Positions 1 through 11,459 of a DNA stretch of 64,000 nucleotides are shown here, one piece after another. A program made the translations under genes and the position numbers. The notes beneath the pieces were generated by a model, which did not search any database, was not told the DNA's origin, and saw only the letters and a list, made by a program, of their open reading frames with translations. Within the stretch, counting starts at the first letter, position 1, and each line of letters opens with the position of its first letter. Source of the stretch: Cryptomeria japonica (taxonomy: Eukaryota > Streptophyta > Pinopsida > Cupressales > Cupressaceae); contig NC_081415.1 of the NCBI RefSeq assembly GCF_030272615.1, positions 507,857,373 through 507,921,372 on the forward strand, written 5' to 3'.

Positions 1-618
1 TGGGAATTTATACTAGCTCATCATAGTTACAGAGTTAGTTCAAGCATGCAAGCATTTTTCTTGGCAATGTTGATCTATGTGGGCACGTCGAAGGAATGGG
101 CTAAAAAATTGACCTAGATGGTGTTCAAGCATGACTTTCTTGGCGAAATAGACGTTGTTATAGATAATGTAGACAAGAATCTCCTTATCACCCTTCCTCA
201 GAAGTATTATATGGGCAAGGATGGTGGAGTTGCAGTTAAGGTTCACAAATTCCCAATTGTAAGGACTTTAGAGCCCGACATTCTGATGGGTCGATGGGGG
301 GAGATAGACAGAAGCATCAATTTTTTGCTCTATATAGCCAAAATCAAAGTGCCCACATGTTCAGACTGGGAGTGGGACTATCTAATCACAAAAGGCTTTA
401 TGGGTGAGGAAATTGACAAGGATGTTGTTGAGATAGTGGGTGTGCTACATCTGGGTCGCGAGGAGGAATGGGTTGCAGAGAATGAATGTGATGTCGAAGA
501 AGTTGGAAGGTCTGAAGCTCATATTGACTATGGTAAAGAGAGTTTGGTCATTAGATGGGATAGGATCGTGAGGGAGATGAGGAAAAGGGTTGAGCGTAAG
601 GATGCTGTTGGCGAGTAG
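1..618 (+). pseudogene. Unrecognised ORF fragment, open from the window edge, one internal stop
   Basis: Reading frame 1 is open from base 1 to the stop at 616-618 except for a TAG at 115-117, so the coding sequence enters from outside the window and is broken once. The readable part after the stop is 166 residues, rich in charged residues (a Glu/Asp-rich C-terminal third, then RKRVERKD at the end). I recognise no domain, signal peptide or membrane segment. The next 600 bases are AT-rich and non-coding. It could be the C-terminus of a retroelement ORF or of a decayed host gene; nothing here decides between them. Confidence 0.35.
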
Positions 619-1223
619 GAGGGTTGTGTGGTAATTGGTTGATGGTCGAGGTGGTCTTGGTATGGATGGGTGCTAACGAATTGATAAGGAAACTTTTTTG
701 TAATGTTAAAAATTAAACTATTAGATAGGCGATATATAGGTGGTTAGTTTAGTTATATATGGAATCCTTTGTTTTTTGGAAGGCTGGATGTAGTTTTTTC
801 TATGAATGCTTAGGCGGTGGGCTGTAGTTGAGAATGCTTTTTTTTTGTAGTTTAGCATAGAAGGAAAATTTGATGTAAAACTATTTACTCACCAAAAATA
901 AATAAATATATAAGAGATAATAAAATATTAATATAATACATTGTTATATTATCTTATATATATATATATATATTTATCAATAAATATTATAATTATATTA
1001 ATAGAAATATCAAAGATTACATATAAGATAAAAAATGTGTTGCATTACTTGTCGTATGAAAAGCAACACCAGAACAAGCCCTTACGTAATACTACATTCG
1101 AATACTACTCCTATACTTGGCATCTGCATAGATCTAGACTGACTACAAACATTATCCCTTGAACAAGATTACAAAAAGCCAAGCCATTGATTAACAAAAA
1201 ATCCCTTCTGAGATTTAAACTCC
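619..1223. other. Non-coding AT-rich stretch with short TA run
   Basis: No coding signal. The sequence is AT-rich, with a TA dinucleotide run near 953-972 and several short stop-laden frames. Nothing further can be assigned. Confidence 0.6.
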
Positions 1224-1832
1224 TTACTGATTAGAGGATTCTCCCGTTTGTATGCCACAACTAACCCAATAATCCTCTTTCTTGAAATATGGTTTTTTCT
1301 TTTTTTGCATTGTATCCCCTTCTTGCTCTTGTATTTCTCCTTCCCTTTCTCTCAGATATTCTTTTATCCTTCTCCATCCATCGCGTGCTTCTGCTCTTCT
1401 GCTCTCTCTATCATCATCAACTCCCCAAACCATGAAAGGTTGTAGAGGGGGAGTAACTTCTGCGGCATAGATACATTGCCCTCTAATGTTAATGAATCCC
1501 TCCCTGGGTCTTGCCATGGCTAAAAAGGAATTCAGTCCCTCCTTCCATTCTTCTTTCATGCATTCTCTCGTCACCCATTTCACACCCTCCTTTGTGCCAA
1601 GCTCAAGGCACTAGGCTAGAAAAATGGATGCAATATCAACATTAGTTCTGAACTTGAAGGATGTTTTCATGTATGCCTCCTCTAAAAAGACATCCACCAT
1701 TATTAGGAACTTGAGATCCTCTATTTTGAAAACATGTCTCCTCCTTTTTTCTAATATCACACCTTTAAAGGCACCTTGTTGCTTAGCTACCTCAAAGGAG
1801 AAGTTGGCCTCCATTAGCCTGCACCTGAACAA
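1224..1832 (-). pseudogene. Unrecognised broken ORF downstream of a LINE RNase H remnant
   Basis: Two minus-strand open segments (1832-1611, then 1583-1224) lie close together and look like one protein interrupted by a stop near 1611. The joined region is basic and charged: KRRRH in the first half, and RESRRAEARDGWRRIKEY plus a KKKK run in the second. No known domain is evident. It lies about 300 bases downstream, on the same strand, of the LINE RNase H remnant at 2130-2420. It could therefore be a decayed 3' ORF of that element or unrelated filler. Confidence 0.3.
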
Positions 1833-2129
1833 GTCGTCTACTCCTCACTCTACCTTCCAACGTCTCTGAACTTGCACCCAATGAATTTTGCTAAGAAGAT
1901 AGCAGAGAGTAGAGACAACTTCTACTTGACACTTATACCACGAAATGAATAAGTGAACCCTTGTGACCTATGCTTGGGAAAAAATATCGAGACACATGTG
2001 AAATCTTGTCCCCTTTGCATGGTCTTCTAAGCTTTCAAATTCAAAGCGCATGATGAGGAGAGTCAACTGTTTGTAAAAGTGGTAGTGTCCTCACCCTGTA
2101 ACCTTTTTGCGAAATCCTTCAACGCATCA

Positions 2130-2420
2130 CCTCCCATGTGGTTTCAAAAGAGAAGTAGTTCATATCATCCCACCAAGTTGGTTGTTCCTCGGTGAGAGAG
2201 CAACTTTGATTCGATACCCTATCCACCAACACATTTCCATCTCTTTTGATATGCAATAATTTGAAAATAGAAAATTTAAGGAGCCCTGAGATTAACTTGA
2301 TCCATTTGTTTAACTTCCAATTTTGAGCCTTCCTCGTCGTAATTTTGAGCCTTCCTCATCATAATTGCTTGGATAATGATTTGGTTCCATTTGAAGGGAA
2401 ATTCAAGAGCAAGAAAATGA
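2130..2420 (-). pseudogene. LINE RNase H C-terminal remnant
   Basis: On the minus strand the frame reads WKLNKWIKLISG, then KLLHIKRDGNVLVDRVSN, then PTWWDDMNYF. The HIKRDGNVLVDRVSN block (about 2206-2251) matches the end of the RNase H domain of plant LINEs, where His, a basic residue, N and AD precede LA or VAN. Upstream, QIIIQAIMM (about 2375-2395) fits the preceding helix. Between them is a short duplication of a GAGGAAGGCTCAAAATT-like unit that shifts the frame. The domain's N-terminal part and its catalytic Asp residues are not readable. Only this fragment is supported. Confidence 0.6.
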
Positions 2421-2549
2421 GAAATAAGTCCAAGTATGTATGTTGATTGAAGTAATATTACCAAAGTAGAGAACAACTTGAAAGCAATCACCCAAAACTT
2501 GAAGAGGAGACACAAGAGCTTTTGAAAGGGGAAAAACAAAGAAAAACCC

Positions 2550-2583
2550 TGTATGTATTATGAATGAAGACAAAGCTGAGAGA

Positions 2584-2634
<51 letters not shown>

Positions 2635-2868
2635 TTACAATGATATCCAAAGTGAAGAATGAAAGGAGAAGCATCTCTTAAATAGTGATGAGAAGAGGAG
2701 ACACATAATATGTGTGCAAAGTGTCAACATCCTTAATAAAGGAAACTAAAATAAATGACTTGTCCTCACACATGTACAGAAGGACAAATTACATGTAGGG
2801 ATTCCAAAGGGACATCCTAAACTAAATACAAATAAACCTAAGCCAAGTAAAGATTAAATGCTTTAACA
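2550..2868 (-). repeat. 3' LTR of a minus-strand Ty1/copia element
   Basis: Reading the minus strand, the copia ORF ends at a stop, is followed at once by a purine tract (AAGGGGGGA, complement of 2868-2876), and then TGTTAAAG begins at 2868, as expected for a 3' LTR start. The other end is placed near 2550, where TGTATG (reading ...CATACA on the minus strand) occurs; this boundary is uncertain. The LTR contains the GA microsatellite at 2585-2631. The matching 5' LTR is not in the window. Confidence 0.55.
2585..2631. repeat. (GA)n microsatellite
   Basis: About 23 uninterrupted GA units inside the presumed LTR. Confidence 0.95.
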
Positions 2869-2875
2869 TCCCCCC

Positions 2876-3640
2876 TTAAGCTTTACTTGGGGAGTTTACA
2901 TCAAACCCTTCAATGGGTCGCAAACCAAGATTTTTACAATGAAGTTGGAACTTCTCTTTACGAAGTGATTTTGTTAGAATATCAACAATTTGATCTTCAC
3001 CCTTGCAATATAGAAGTGAAACTTGCTTGTCTTCAATTTGTTCTCTAATAAAGTGGTGTTGGAGAGCAATATGTTTGGTCCTTGCATGGAAGATATGATT
3101 CTTAGCCAAGGCAATGACACTTTGATTGTCACAATTCAAAGGTGTTGGATCTTGTTGAGGTACCTCCAAATCTTCAAGTAATCATTAGTGCATCCTTTAT
3201 ATTTAGCTTTGGTGGAACCAAGTGAAGTAGACTGTTGTTTCTTACTATTCCAAGAAATGACACTTGAAACAACAAAGAAACAATATCTACAAGTAGATTT
3301 CCCATGATTGGAATCTCCCCTAGATCTGAATCAGTAAATCCTTTTAAAATAAAATCATATTTTCATCATAAAATAACCCAACATTAAGAGTTCCTTTAAT
3401 ATATCTCAATTCTTTTTTGTAACTTTAAAGTGAGTTTGTTGAGGTTTAGACATATATCTAGAAACTAAACGCACACTATAAGTAATATTTGGTCTAGTAA
3501 GAGTTAAATAATTTAAACTTCCAACTAGTTTATATAAAGTAACATCAACTAAAGGAGTATTCATATCAAGCATTAACTTTGTTCCTAATTCAGAAGGAGT
3601 AGAAACATCATTAGCAACATTCATTTTAAACTTTTCCCTC
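2876..3640 (-). pseudogene. Copia pol remnant: end of reverse transcriptase and RNase H
   Basis: Two minus-strand open segments are recognisable. The first (3624-3406) has PSELGTKL and YKLVGSLNYLTLTRPNI, the copia block between reverse transcriptase and RNase H (usual form: Y-R-x-x-V-G-S-L-x-Y-L). The second (3169-2876) has CDNQSVIALAKN, the third catalytic region of copia RNase H, then FHARTKHIALQHHFIRE and DILTKSL, the usual C-terminus. The segment between them (3170-3405) is frame-shifted. The upstream part of pol is missing because the element at 3689-10142 begins there. It is a non-functional remnant. Confidence 0.85.
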
Positions 3641-3688
3641 TTTGCATCTCCAAAAGAATTCAGATCATAACTATTATCACCTAGACTT

Positions 3689-4933
3689 TGTTAGACAACT
3701 CAGATAACCAGGGGACAACTGAGAGGGGGGGGGGGAGGGGTGAATCAGTTGTCAACAGATTACAGAACTTTAAGCATTCAAATCCTTATTACCAGAACAC
3801 ATAAACTTAATACCAGAATGCATAAACCAAATACCATAATAAATGATATAACAATTAAGCATAAACATAAATTACATAATAGTTACCATCCATGCAGAAC
3901 ACATGACACCAAAATTTGTACATGGAAAACCACGATGGGAAGCTTACCCACTATCAGATAATACTTCTGCAGTATGTGATTATAATATGAGGGGCCTGCA
4001 CATGGAGGAAGGCCAACAATCTAGAGAGCGCACTGCTCATCACAAAAGGAGCCTCAGTGACTACAATCCGGAAAGATGAGTGAACTGCAAAGATAACATC
4101 TCCTATGCCTGAGTACAATTCTAGTTAAACTCAGTATCAGAGGTCTTAAAAATCTCTTACCAACCCAATTCAATCACCTATGATCGACTAAGACTCCTGC
4201 ATATGATTAAAATATTATTCGGACACGGGTAATTGCATAACCATCCCATAACCATAATCCCATATACCCATGATCTACAAGGAGATCTTATATTATATTT
4301 ATACCAACCTGGGAACTAAAGAATGAGGTCGGCCGCCTAAAAGATAATACAATAAATTCATAACATAAACCCACAATCCAATGATCAACCAAGTCAGCTT
4401 AGGCAGAAAACAATGTAAACCAATCATTAAATCTTGTCGGTAACGCATCAGGATCATCCACCAATATATTACATAAACCAGTCCATAATCTAGATAACAC
4501 TGGACCCAAAATAGGTCGCCATAAACCAAATCCAACACCACCGATCAACAGGAACATGAACAAGATAACCAACAACATCCCGAAAGCCATCTAGAAGTTG
4601 CACCAACAACACTTATCACGTGCATCAAAATATCTTCAACAAAGCTCTGGCAGTAAAACGCTTATCGGTGACCAAAATGCTTACTAGAACAAATTGTAGT
4701 ATCTGAGTCATCAAATCCTGAATTAACTGATCGTGATACACATCTAAATAGTATGAGTGACATATTCAAATCAATTCCACAAACCAAAGCATATCGGAGC
4801 ATACCGGATCAATATCATAATCCAACCACTCTACCGGAACCAACTGCAAATCGGTAAACAGCCAAAACATTCGATGTTGCCATTAATGACAAAACATCAA
4901 TGCAACACAATCAATTCCTCCAAATTGCCAACA
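3689..4933 (-). repeat. 3' LTR of the copia element
   Basis: 1245 bp. On the minus strand it starts TGTTGGCAATTTGG just after a purine tract (AAAGGGGAAGA, complement of 4934-4945) and ends GAGTTGTCTAACA. A G-rich run at 3725-3739 lies near the end. It matches the 5' LTR apart from the duplication described there. Confidence 0.85.
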
Positions 4934-5282
4934 ATCTTCCCCTTTGGCATTGATGACAACACTATATATGAAAAATATCCAAGTGCCAAGAAATGCCAAA
5001 CAAGTCCCGCCCTGTGGAAGACAACCAACAATCTCCCACAAAATGATATAGCAGTGAAGATTTGAACCAAACTACCCTAATGAATATATCTCTCCCTTAT
5101 GTTTTTCACAAGAGTAAATCTCCCCCTTTGACATCAATGCTAAAGATCTGACATAAATATCAAAGAAAGATCATAAATCCTCTTATTCATACAACTGACT
5201 ACTCCCCCTGAGTAATAGCACCACCACATCAATCTGGAATTAGTAATAGCTCTGATAATGCATAGCAGACTGATGCCAATCA
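4934..5282. other. Copia 3' untranslated region
   Basis: Non-coding stretch between the RNase H stop and the 3' LTR. It holds the purine tract next to the LTR and a second CT-rich block near 5115-5125. No ORF of interest. Confidence 0.6.
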
Positions 5283-5940
5283 TCATCACTTAGGTCTCTA
5301 CTGGAGGGGCAGAAACCCCCAATCTGTCTCTAAAGTACTCAAATGATTCTTTAGGCCAAGGTTTATTGAAGATGTTTGTAATCTGCTCTTTAGTGTTCAC
5401 ATAAACTATTCTGACTTCATTTGCTTCCAGTTTCTCCTTCAAAAAGTTATACTTGATAGATATGTGTTGTCTTAGAATGAAATACCAGATTCTTTGATAT
5501 ATCAATAGCAGCAGAGTTATCACAATGAATAACTACCGATTCATTACAATCCACCTTTATATCCTTCAACATTTGCTTCATCCATAGAACTTGTTTACAG
5601 TTAGTAGCAGCAACAACATACTCAACTTCAGTAGTAGATAAAGAGGTACATGACTGTTTTTTGCCGATCCATGAAACAATTTTCTTTCCAGGAAAGAAAG
5701 CTCCACTAGATGTGCTCTTCCGATCATCAACATCTCCAGGCCAATTTGCATCTGTATATGCATATAATGTAAAGTCATCATTTTTAGGATACCACAAACC
5801 ATATTCAGTTGTTCCCTACAAATACCTAAAAATCCTTTTCACTGCACTCTCATGATTCTATCTAGGATCACATTGATATCTTGATACAATACAAATTGCA
5901 TTCATTATATCCGGTCTAGTCTGAGTCAGATATAACTAAC
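5283..5940 (-). pseudogene. Copia RNase H domain
   Basis: The minus-strand frame contains YTDANWPGDVDDRKSTSG (the first catalytic Asp region of copia RNase H), then TTEVEYVVAATNCKQVLWMK (the Glu region) and HCDNSAAIDISKN (third Asp), followed by KEQITNIFNKPWP at the C-terminus (usual form: ADIFTKPL). The frame shifts near 5450-5520, and a stop interrupts the linker to the reverse transcriptase near 5800-5935. The catalytic residues remain readable, but the protein is broken. Confidence 0.85.
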
Positions 5941-6766
5941 CTCCAATCATAGACTTGTACCTTGTAGGATTTACCGGTGCAGATGCATCTTTCTTTGTCA
6001 ATTTCTCACTTGTAACCATGAAAGTACCAACCGATTTAGAATTTTCCAACCCAAATTTCTTCAACAACTCTCTAGCAAACTTGAATGCACACTTAACATC
6101 CATCTGATAAACTTTGCAGTTCTTATGTGCAGCATAATCAAGAAATAATTTCACAGCTTCAATCCTAGCTACCGGTGCAAAGGTTCCATCATAATCAATT
6201 CCTTTCTTCTGAGAATATCCTTTACAAACCAATCTAGATTTATTCCTCACAACTTGTCCATATTCATTCAATTTATTCCTAAAAACCCATTTAGTTTCAA
6301 TAAGCTCCTTATTTTTAGCTCGGGGAACTAAAGTCCATGTGTTATTCTTTTCTATCTGATCTAATTCTTCTTCCATAGGTTTCATCCAACATTCATCTTT
6401 ACAAGATTCAATTATTGATGCCGGTTCAACTTGAGAAATTAAACATACCTCGTCAGCTGCCAACCTTCTTTTCATCACTCCTTTGTTTTTGTCTCCAATG
6501 ATCTGATCTTCTGAATGATTCAACCTTACATATGTAGGAGTCTTCTGAATTTCTATTCCTCTGCCCTGATCTTCAGTTACTGTTGAATTTTCTGATATTG
6601 TCGGAGTAACTAGTTGAACATTTTGTTCTAATGTAGGTGCTATCGGTTCAGTTATGATCATTTCCATTGCCGGTTCTCTCTCATAAGTTCTGATTTGACT
6701 TTTGTTATGCTCATCCACCTTGACATTTGTGCTCTCCACAATGCAATCAAAACTCACATGACACAA
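5936..6766 (-). pseudogene. Copia reverse transcriptase with its catalytic core deleted
   Basis: The 276-residue minus-strand ORF begins in the integrase-RT linker and carries the conserved copia RT N-terminus: [35 protein letters not shown] and FAPVARIEA. At QMDVKCAF it jumps straight to [19 protein letters not shown], which normally lies well over 100 residues further on. The missing piece contains the YVDD active site. The deletion is in frame, which is why one long ORF survives. Shortly after, TRYKSMIGG leads into the RNase H region. No polymerase activity can be expected. Confidence 0.9.
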
Positions 6767-6775
6767 CCTCTTATG

Positions 6776-7228
6776 TCATAGCCAACTCTCATCAATTTGT
6801 GCAATCAAACATGTCTTCTCACTGAAGTTCAAATGAAAGATATTACCTTTAGTTTGTGTACCGGTTTCAATCTCCAATCTAGATTTGTTGATAATCTTGC
6901 ATTTTCCATCCTTGAACTTTAACTGAAATCCCTTATCCACCAACTGTCCTACACTCAAAAGATTATGTGTTAAACCTTCAACATAATAAACATTATCAGT
7001 GTTATGCTTACCATCCAATGATATTGTTCCTCTTCCCTTAATCATGCATGCTTTGTCATCTCCAAATCTAACCAGACCACCATCAAATTCTTGCAAAGAT
7101 AAGAACTTCCTTTTATCTCCAGTCATATGATGTGAACATCCACTGCCAATCACCCATTCATCATTTTCTTCAATTTTAGCAGCAAGGGCCTTATCTTCAG
7201 GTACCAGATCATCTTCCTTGATAGCCAA
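6776..7228 (-). pseudogene. Copia protease end and gag-pre-integrase domain; integrase core missing
   Basis: The minus-strand ORF (150 residues) contains WVIGSGCSHHMTGDKRKF, the copia protease active-site region (usual DSGCSxHM; here GSGCSHHM, so the catalytic Asp reads Gly). It continues with GRGTISLDGK, NVYYVEGLTHNLLSVGQL and the pre-integrase region ending NLNFSEKT-like. After DESWL the reading moves directly into the linker before the reverse transcriptase. The zinc-binding HHCC region and the DDE integrase core, normally several hundred residues, are therefore absent. This is a second large deletion in the same element. Confidence 0.85.
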
Positions 7229-7296
7229 AAATAACCATTCCTTTCTATTGCTGGATTCACTAGATGAATCTTGTGCCGATTGATCATAAGAATCAG

Positions 7297-8320
7297 TTAC
7301 ACCTTCCTCATCAACAAAGTAGCATGATTTGTCATTGTTCCTCCTGTACTTATGTTTGTTATGATAATCATGGTTAGGCCTAAAAGATCTTCTAGCTCCT
7401 TTTCTTTAAATCTTGAATTCCTTTCAGGACATCTAGATGCAAAACGACCTATCTTATTACATACAAAACATTTAAAAGGTGATTTTCCTTCATACTTACT
7501 TCCAGCCAGTCTTTTATGTACTCTTCTAGCAAATAAGGCTTCAAGTTGCTCAAACTCTTCATCTTCTTTCTTCATATCCTCTAGTTCCTCTACATATAAA
7601 GCTTTTCCAATCACTCTTGCCGGTAGATGATGTTGATGCATGAAAAGCAGGTTCAAATTTTACAGCTCCAGAAGGTCCAAATTCATCAAGTTTAAAAGCA
7701 GATAACTTCCCAACCAAGGTATCCCTATTAACAAAGGTGTTGCCATAGTTCTTAGCTCATTAATTGCAGTAGCCTTCATGTTATAAGCCGGTGGCAAAGC
7801 TCTCAGCACTTTAGAAACTATTTCATCTTCTCTCAGAGATCCACCACAACATTGAATTCCTATAACAATGTCATTAAATCTCTCCATAAAAGCAGTAATC
7901 CTTTCATCTTCTTCCATCTCCAAGTTCTCATACCTCACCCGATAACCATTAATTCTAGCAATTTTAACAGTAGGGTCAACTTCATTCAGAGTCTCCAATT
8001 TGTCCCATATAGCTTTTGTAGTTGATTTGTTAGTAAGTCCCATTATCTGCTGATCAGAAAGTGCACACAAAAGGGCTTCTTTAGCTCTACAATCATTTTC
8101 AAGCTCCTTATCCAGGCTTGCCGGAGGAGGATTGCCAGATGCCAGATTAAAATGAGTTACCCCTTTTCTCAACGATCTCCCAAATTTCCTTTCCAAGATA
8201 TCTCAAGCGAGTCTCCATCTGAATCTTCCATACCCTGTAAGTTGTTCCATCAAGCCAAGGAATTTCTCTCTGGAGTTCAACTGCAGATGTATTTTATGAA
8301 CTTGAACTATTAGATGCCAT
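7297..8320 (-). pseudogene. Copia gag with CCHC zinc knuckle, broken
   Basis: The likely start is the ATG at 8320-8318, followed by a Ser-rich tract and an early stop. Past this, the frame gives IPWLDGTTYRVWKIQMETRL, the N-terminus of the copia gag (UBN2) family. A frame shift near 8196 leads into DCRAKEALLCALSDQQIMG, AIWDKLETL and MERFNDIV, all typical of that domain. After another shift the zinc knuckle CFVCNKIGRFASRC is found near 7430-7480. Gag packages the element's RNA; here at least one stop and two frame shifts disable it. Confidence 0.85.
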
Positions 8321-8362
8321 AGGATCTTCCTCAAGCGGTTAAGCTTCTCCAGAGAGGACTAG

Positions 8363-8374
8363 GCTCTGATACTA
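8363..8374 (-). promoter_or_regulatory. Primer binding site of the copia element
   Basis: The plus strand reads GCTCTGATACTA, so the element reads TAGTATCAGAGC. This differs by one base from the usual copia primer site complementary to initiator-Met tRNA (TGGTATCAGAGC). It lies two bases inside the 5' LTR end, which fixes the orientation as minus. Confidence 0.85.
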
Positions 8375-8376
8375 AT

Positions 8377-10142
8377 TGTTAGACAACTCAGATAACTAGG
8401 GGACAATTGAGGGGGGGGGTGGATTAATTTTCAATAGATTACATAAGTTTAAGCATTCAAATCCTTATTATCGGAACACGTAAACTCAATACCGGAATGT
8501 ATAAACCAAATACCGGAATAACTGATATAACAATTAAGCATAAAGAAAAATTACAGAACAATTACCAACCATCCAGAATACATGACACCAATATTTGTAC
8601 GTGGAAAACTTGGTAAAGGGAAAAACCACGATGGAAAGCCTACCCACAGTTAGATTATACTTTTGTAGTAAGTTTGTGATTACAATACGAGGGGCCTGCA
8701 CATGCAGGAAGGGCAACAACCTAGAGCGCACTGCTCATCACAAAAGGAGCCTCACTAACTGCAAAATAAATCCAGACTACAATCTTGAAAGAAGAGTGAA
8801 CTGCAAAGATAACATCTCCTATGCCTGATTACAGTTCCAGTTAAGCTCAGTACCAGAGGTCTTAAACCTCTCTTACCAACCCAAATCGATCACCTATGAT
8901 CGACCAAGACATGGGGTGAATCATTTATCAATAGATTACATAAATTTAAGCATTCAAATCCTTATTACTAGAACACGTAAACTCAATACTGGAATGCATA
9001 AAACAAATACCAGAATAAATGATATAGCAATTAAGCATAAACATAAATCACATAACAACTACCATCCATCCAGAACACATGACACCAATATTTGTCCGTG
9101 GAAAACTCGGTAAAGGGAAAAACCATGGTGGGAAGCCTACCCACAGTTAGATAATACTTCTGCAGTAAGTATGTGATTACAATATGAGGGGCCTGCACAG
9201 GCATGAAGGCCAACAACCTAGAGTGTATTGCTCATCACAAAAGGAGCCTCACTGACTATAAAATAGCATTATTAATCGGGAAAGAAGAGTGAACTGCAAA
9301 GATAAATTCTCCTATGCCTGAGTACAATTCCGGTTAAGCTCAGTACTAGAGGTTTTAAACTTCTCTTACCAACCCAATTCAATCACCTATGATCGACCAA
9401 GAGTCTTGCATATGATTACAACATTTCGAACACAGGTAATCATATAACCATCCCATAACCATTATCCCATATACCCATGATCTACAAAGAGATCTTACAT
9501 CATATTTATACCAAACCGAGACCTAACCAATTACGTCGGCCAGTTAAAAGATAATACAATAAATTCATAACATAAACCCATAATCCAATGATCAACCAAG
9601 TCGTCTTAGGCCACAAAAAATCTGAACCAATCATTAAATCCCGCTGGTAACACATTGGGATCATTCACCAACATGTTACATAAACTGGTCCATAACTTAG
9701 ATAATATTGGACCCAAAATAGTTTGTCATAAACCAAATCCAACACCACCGATCAACAGGAACACAAACAAGATAACCAACAACATCGCAAAAGCCATCTA
9801 GAAGTTGCACCAACACCACTTATCATGTGCATCAAAAGATCTTCAACAAAGCTCTGTTGGTAAAACCCTTACCGGTGACCAAAAGGCTTACTAGAACAAA
9901 TGATAGTATCTTAGCCATCAAATCCCGAACGAATTGATCATGATACACATCTGAATAGCATGAATGACAAATGAAAATCAATTCCACAAACCAAAGCATA
10001 CTAGAGCATACCGGATCAATATCATAATCCAACCACTCTACCGGAACCAACCAGAAACCGGTAAACAACCAGAACAGCCGGTGTTGCCGTCAATGACAAA
10101 ACATCAATGTAACACGTAATCAATTTCTCCATATTGCCAACA
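8377..10142 (-). repeat. 5' LTR of the copia element, with an internal tandem duplication
   Basis: 1766 bp against 1245 bp for its partner. The excess of about 520 bp is explained by a tandem duplication inside it (8402-9412). The ends match the 3' LTR: TGTTGGCAATATGG at 10142 and GTTGTCTAACA at 8377 on the minus strand. Confidence 0.85.
8402..9412. repeat. Tandem duplication of about 510 bp inside the LTR
   Basis: Copy 1 runs from about 8402 to 8910 and copy 2 from about 8911 to 9412. Both begin with a GGGGTG(G/A)AT-like segment, share AATAGATTACATAA, contain the GAGGGGCCTGCACA motif, and end CCTATGATCGACCAAGA. The 3' LTR has this segment only once. The duplication thus arose after insertion, or the 5' LTR was exchanged with another copy. 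Confidence 0.8.
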
Positions 10143-11214
10143 TATTTGCACCTTGTTGAGTAAACTCAACAATCTAGTGATACATAGGAACATTCACAGG
10201 ATGTGGGTAACCTGTTATGAGAATGAACCTGCGGAGAAGGTCGGCTTCCTCTTGATACTTCACCTAGAAGGTATTTAAAACTAATCTTTGCAGAGGAAAC
10301 TATAAGAAGGAGAACATGAAACTGAAACCCTAAACCTAAGGTGATACACCAAAGTGATAATTCTAAATTTGGACAACTGACTAACACACACAATAACCAA
10401 TAACACAATGGTTTTCTTGCACAACTCAGTGATTCATAATATTTGCATCAATTTATAAGAAGGCTAAATAATAACAATCCTATGGGGAAAAAGACTCTTT
10501 CTCACAACTTAAGACTGATTTTATAATTGACACAACTTATAACTTGCAAATATGTATGTATTCCTGTATAAAGTTGCCAATATAAGATACAATTACAAGG
10601 ACAAGAGACATCACATGAAACTGCATCAGCACTAAGCATACAATATCATAAAAATGAGAAGGCATAAACTGCTTATTACTAATTAAAAGGTGTTACAATG
10701 TTGGATCAATCTTTGAAAATGAGTTACAAACTCTTCACTTTTGCAAAAAGAACTCTAAAAATTACAAGTTGCAAGAAGAATGACCAGTAAGAACTAACTC
10801 CAACAACTTGGATATATTTATGCTTTCCCAAAGCAGTTGTATGAAAACAAGACTCTACCTCTTTTGGTCGTGCATACTCAAAAAGCCTATTTTTTAGGTC
10901 CCTAAACAACTTTGAAAAGGCTTGTGCTTGAGAAAAAAGTCAAGCCTTATCATCCTTTATCATAAACGCTCTTAAAAATGCATTAAACGGTCCCTAAACA
11001 ACTCAAACAAGACATATTCCCTCCACATGTTTGCCCACCTATACAACTACCCCTATATTCTTGACTCTCCTTTTAAATGTAATAATATCTCTTGCCTTAT
11101 CAATATATGTAAATAAGAAAAATATCTAATAAAGTGATTTATTAATTATCACTTTAATAAATATTTTTCTTATTTCATTTATACTTAAGTCCATGTTATT
11201 ATTTTTTTCATAAT
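10143..11214. other. Unassigned spacer with one dispersed repeat
   Basis: No convincing ORF. The first part may contain an LTR-like promoter region, but no pair is visible. The second half holds the dispersed repeat at 10865-11170. Confidence 0.5.
10865..11170 (-). repeat. Dispersed repeat, copy 1
   Basis: About 300 bp that match 47761-48055 in inverted orientation. Shared blocks include AAGCCTATTTTTTAGGTCC, CTTAAAAATGCATTAAA, AAATGTAATAATATCT and TAAGAAAAATATCTAATAAA. The AT-rich end forms a small palindrome (AAAGTGATTTATTAATTATCACTTT). No coding capacity and no recognised family; it may be a MITE or an LTR piece. Confidence 0.7.
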
Positions 11215-11459
11215 TATATTTATTAGGTGATTTATAATTTATCACTTAATAAATATTAATTGCATTGATAATGTTCATTTAGTGATAAATTATAAATCAT
11301 TTAATAAATATTATACATTCAAGAAAGGGATGCAAAGTGAAACATTCGATCACTGGACTTGGTCAAATTGAAAAAAAAAACACAAAGGCAAAATGCCTAG
11401 ACTTGGTCGAATACTTTAGGGTAAATGAAACCCTAACACAAGGCAAGAGCATTCATTCG

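Larger units (their letters stand above)
3689..10142 (-). mobile_element. Ty1/copia LTR retrotransposon, minus strand, internally deleted
   Basis: The element is bounded by two LTRs (3689-4933 and 8377-10142) ending TGTTGGC...CTAACA on the minus strand. It has a PBS complementary to the initiator-Met tRNA end, and gag, protease/pre-integrase, partial reverse transcriptase and RNase H regions in copia order. The integrase core and the catalytic centre of the reverse transcriptase are absent, so it could not have moved on its own. The flanks do not form a clear target duplication (GACTT on the left, TATTT on the right). That suggests old age or recombination between different copies. It interrupts the copia remnant at 2550-3640. 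Confidence 0.85.

Noticed and set aside
3684-10147. Target-site duplication for the copia element
   Set aside because: GACTT and TATTT do not match, so none is claimed.
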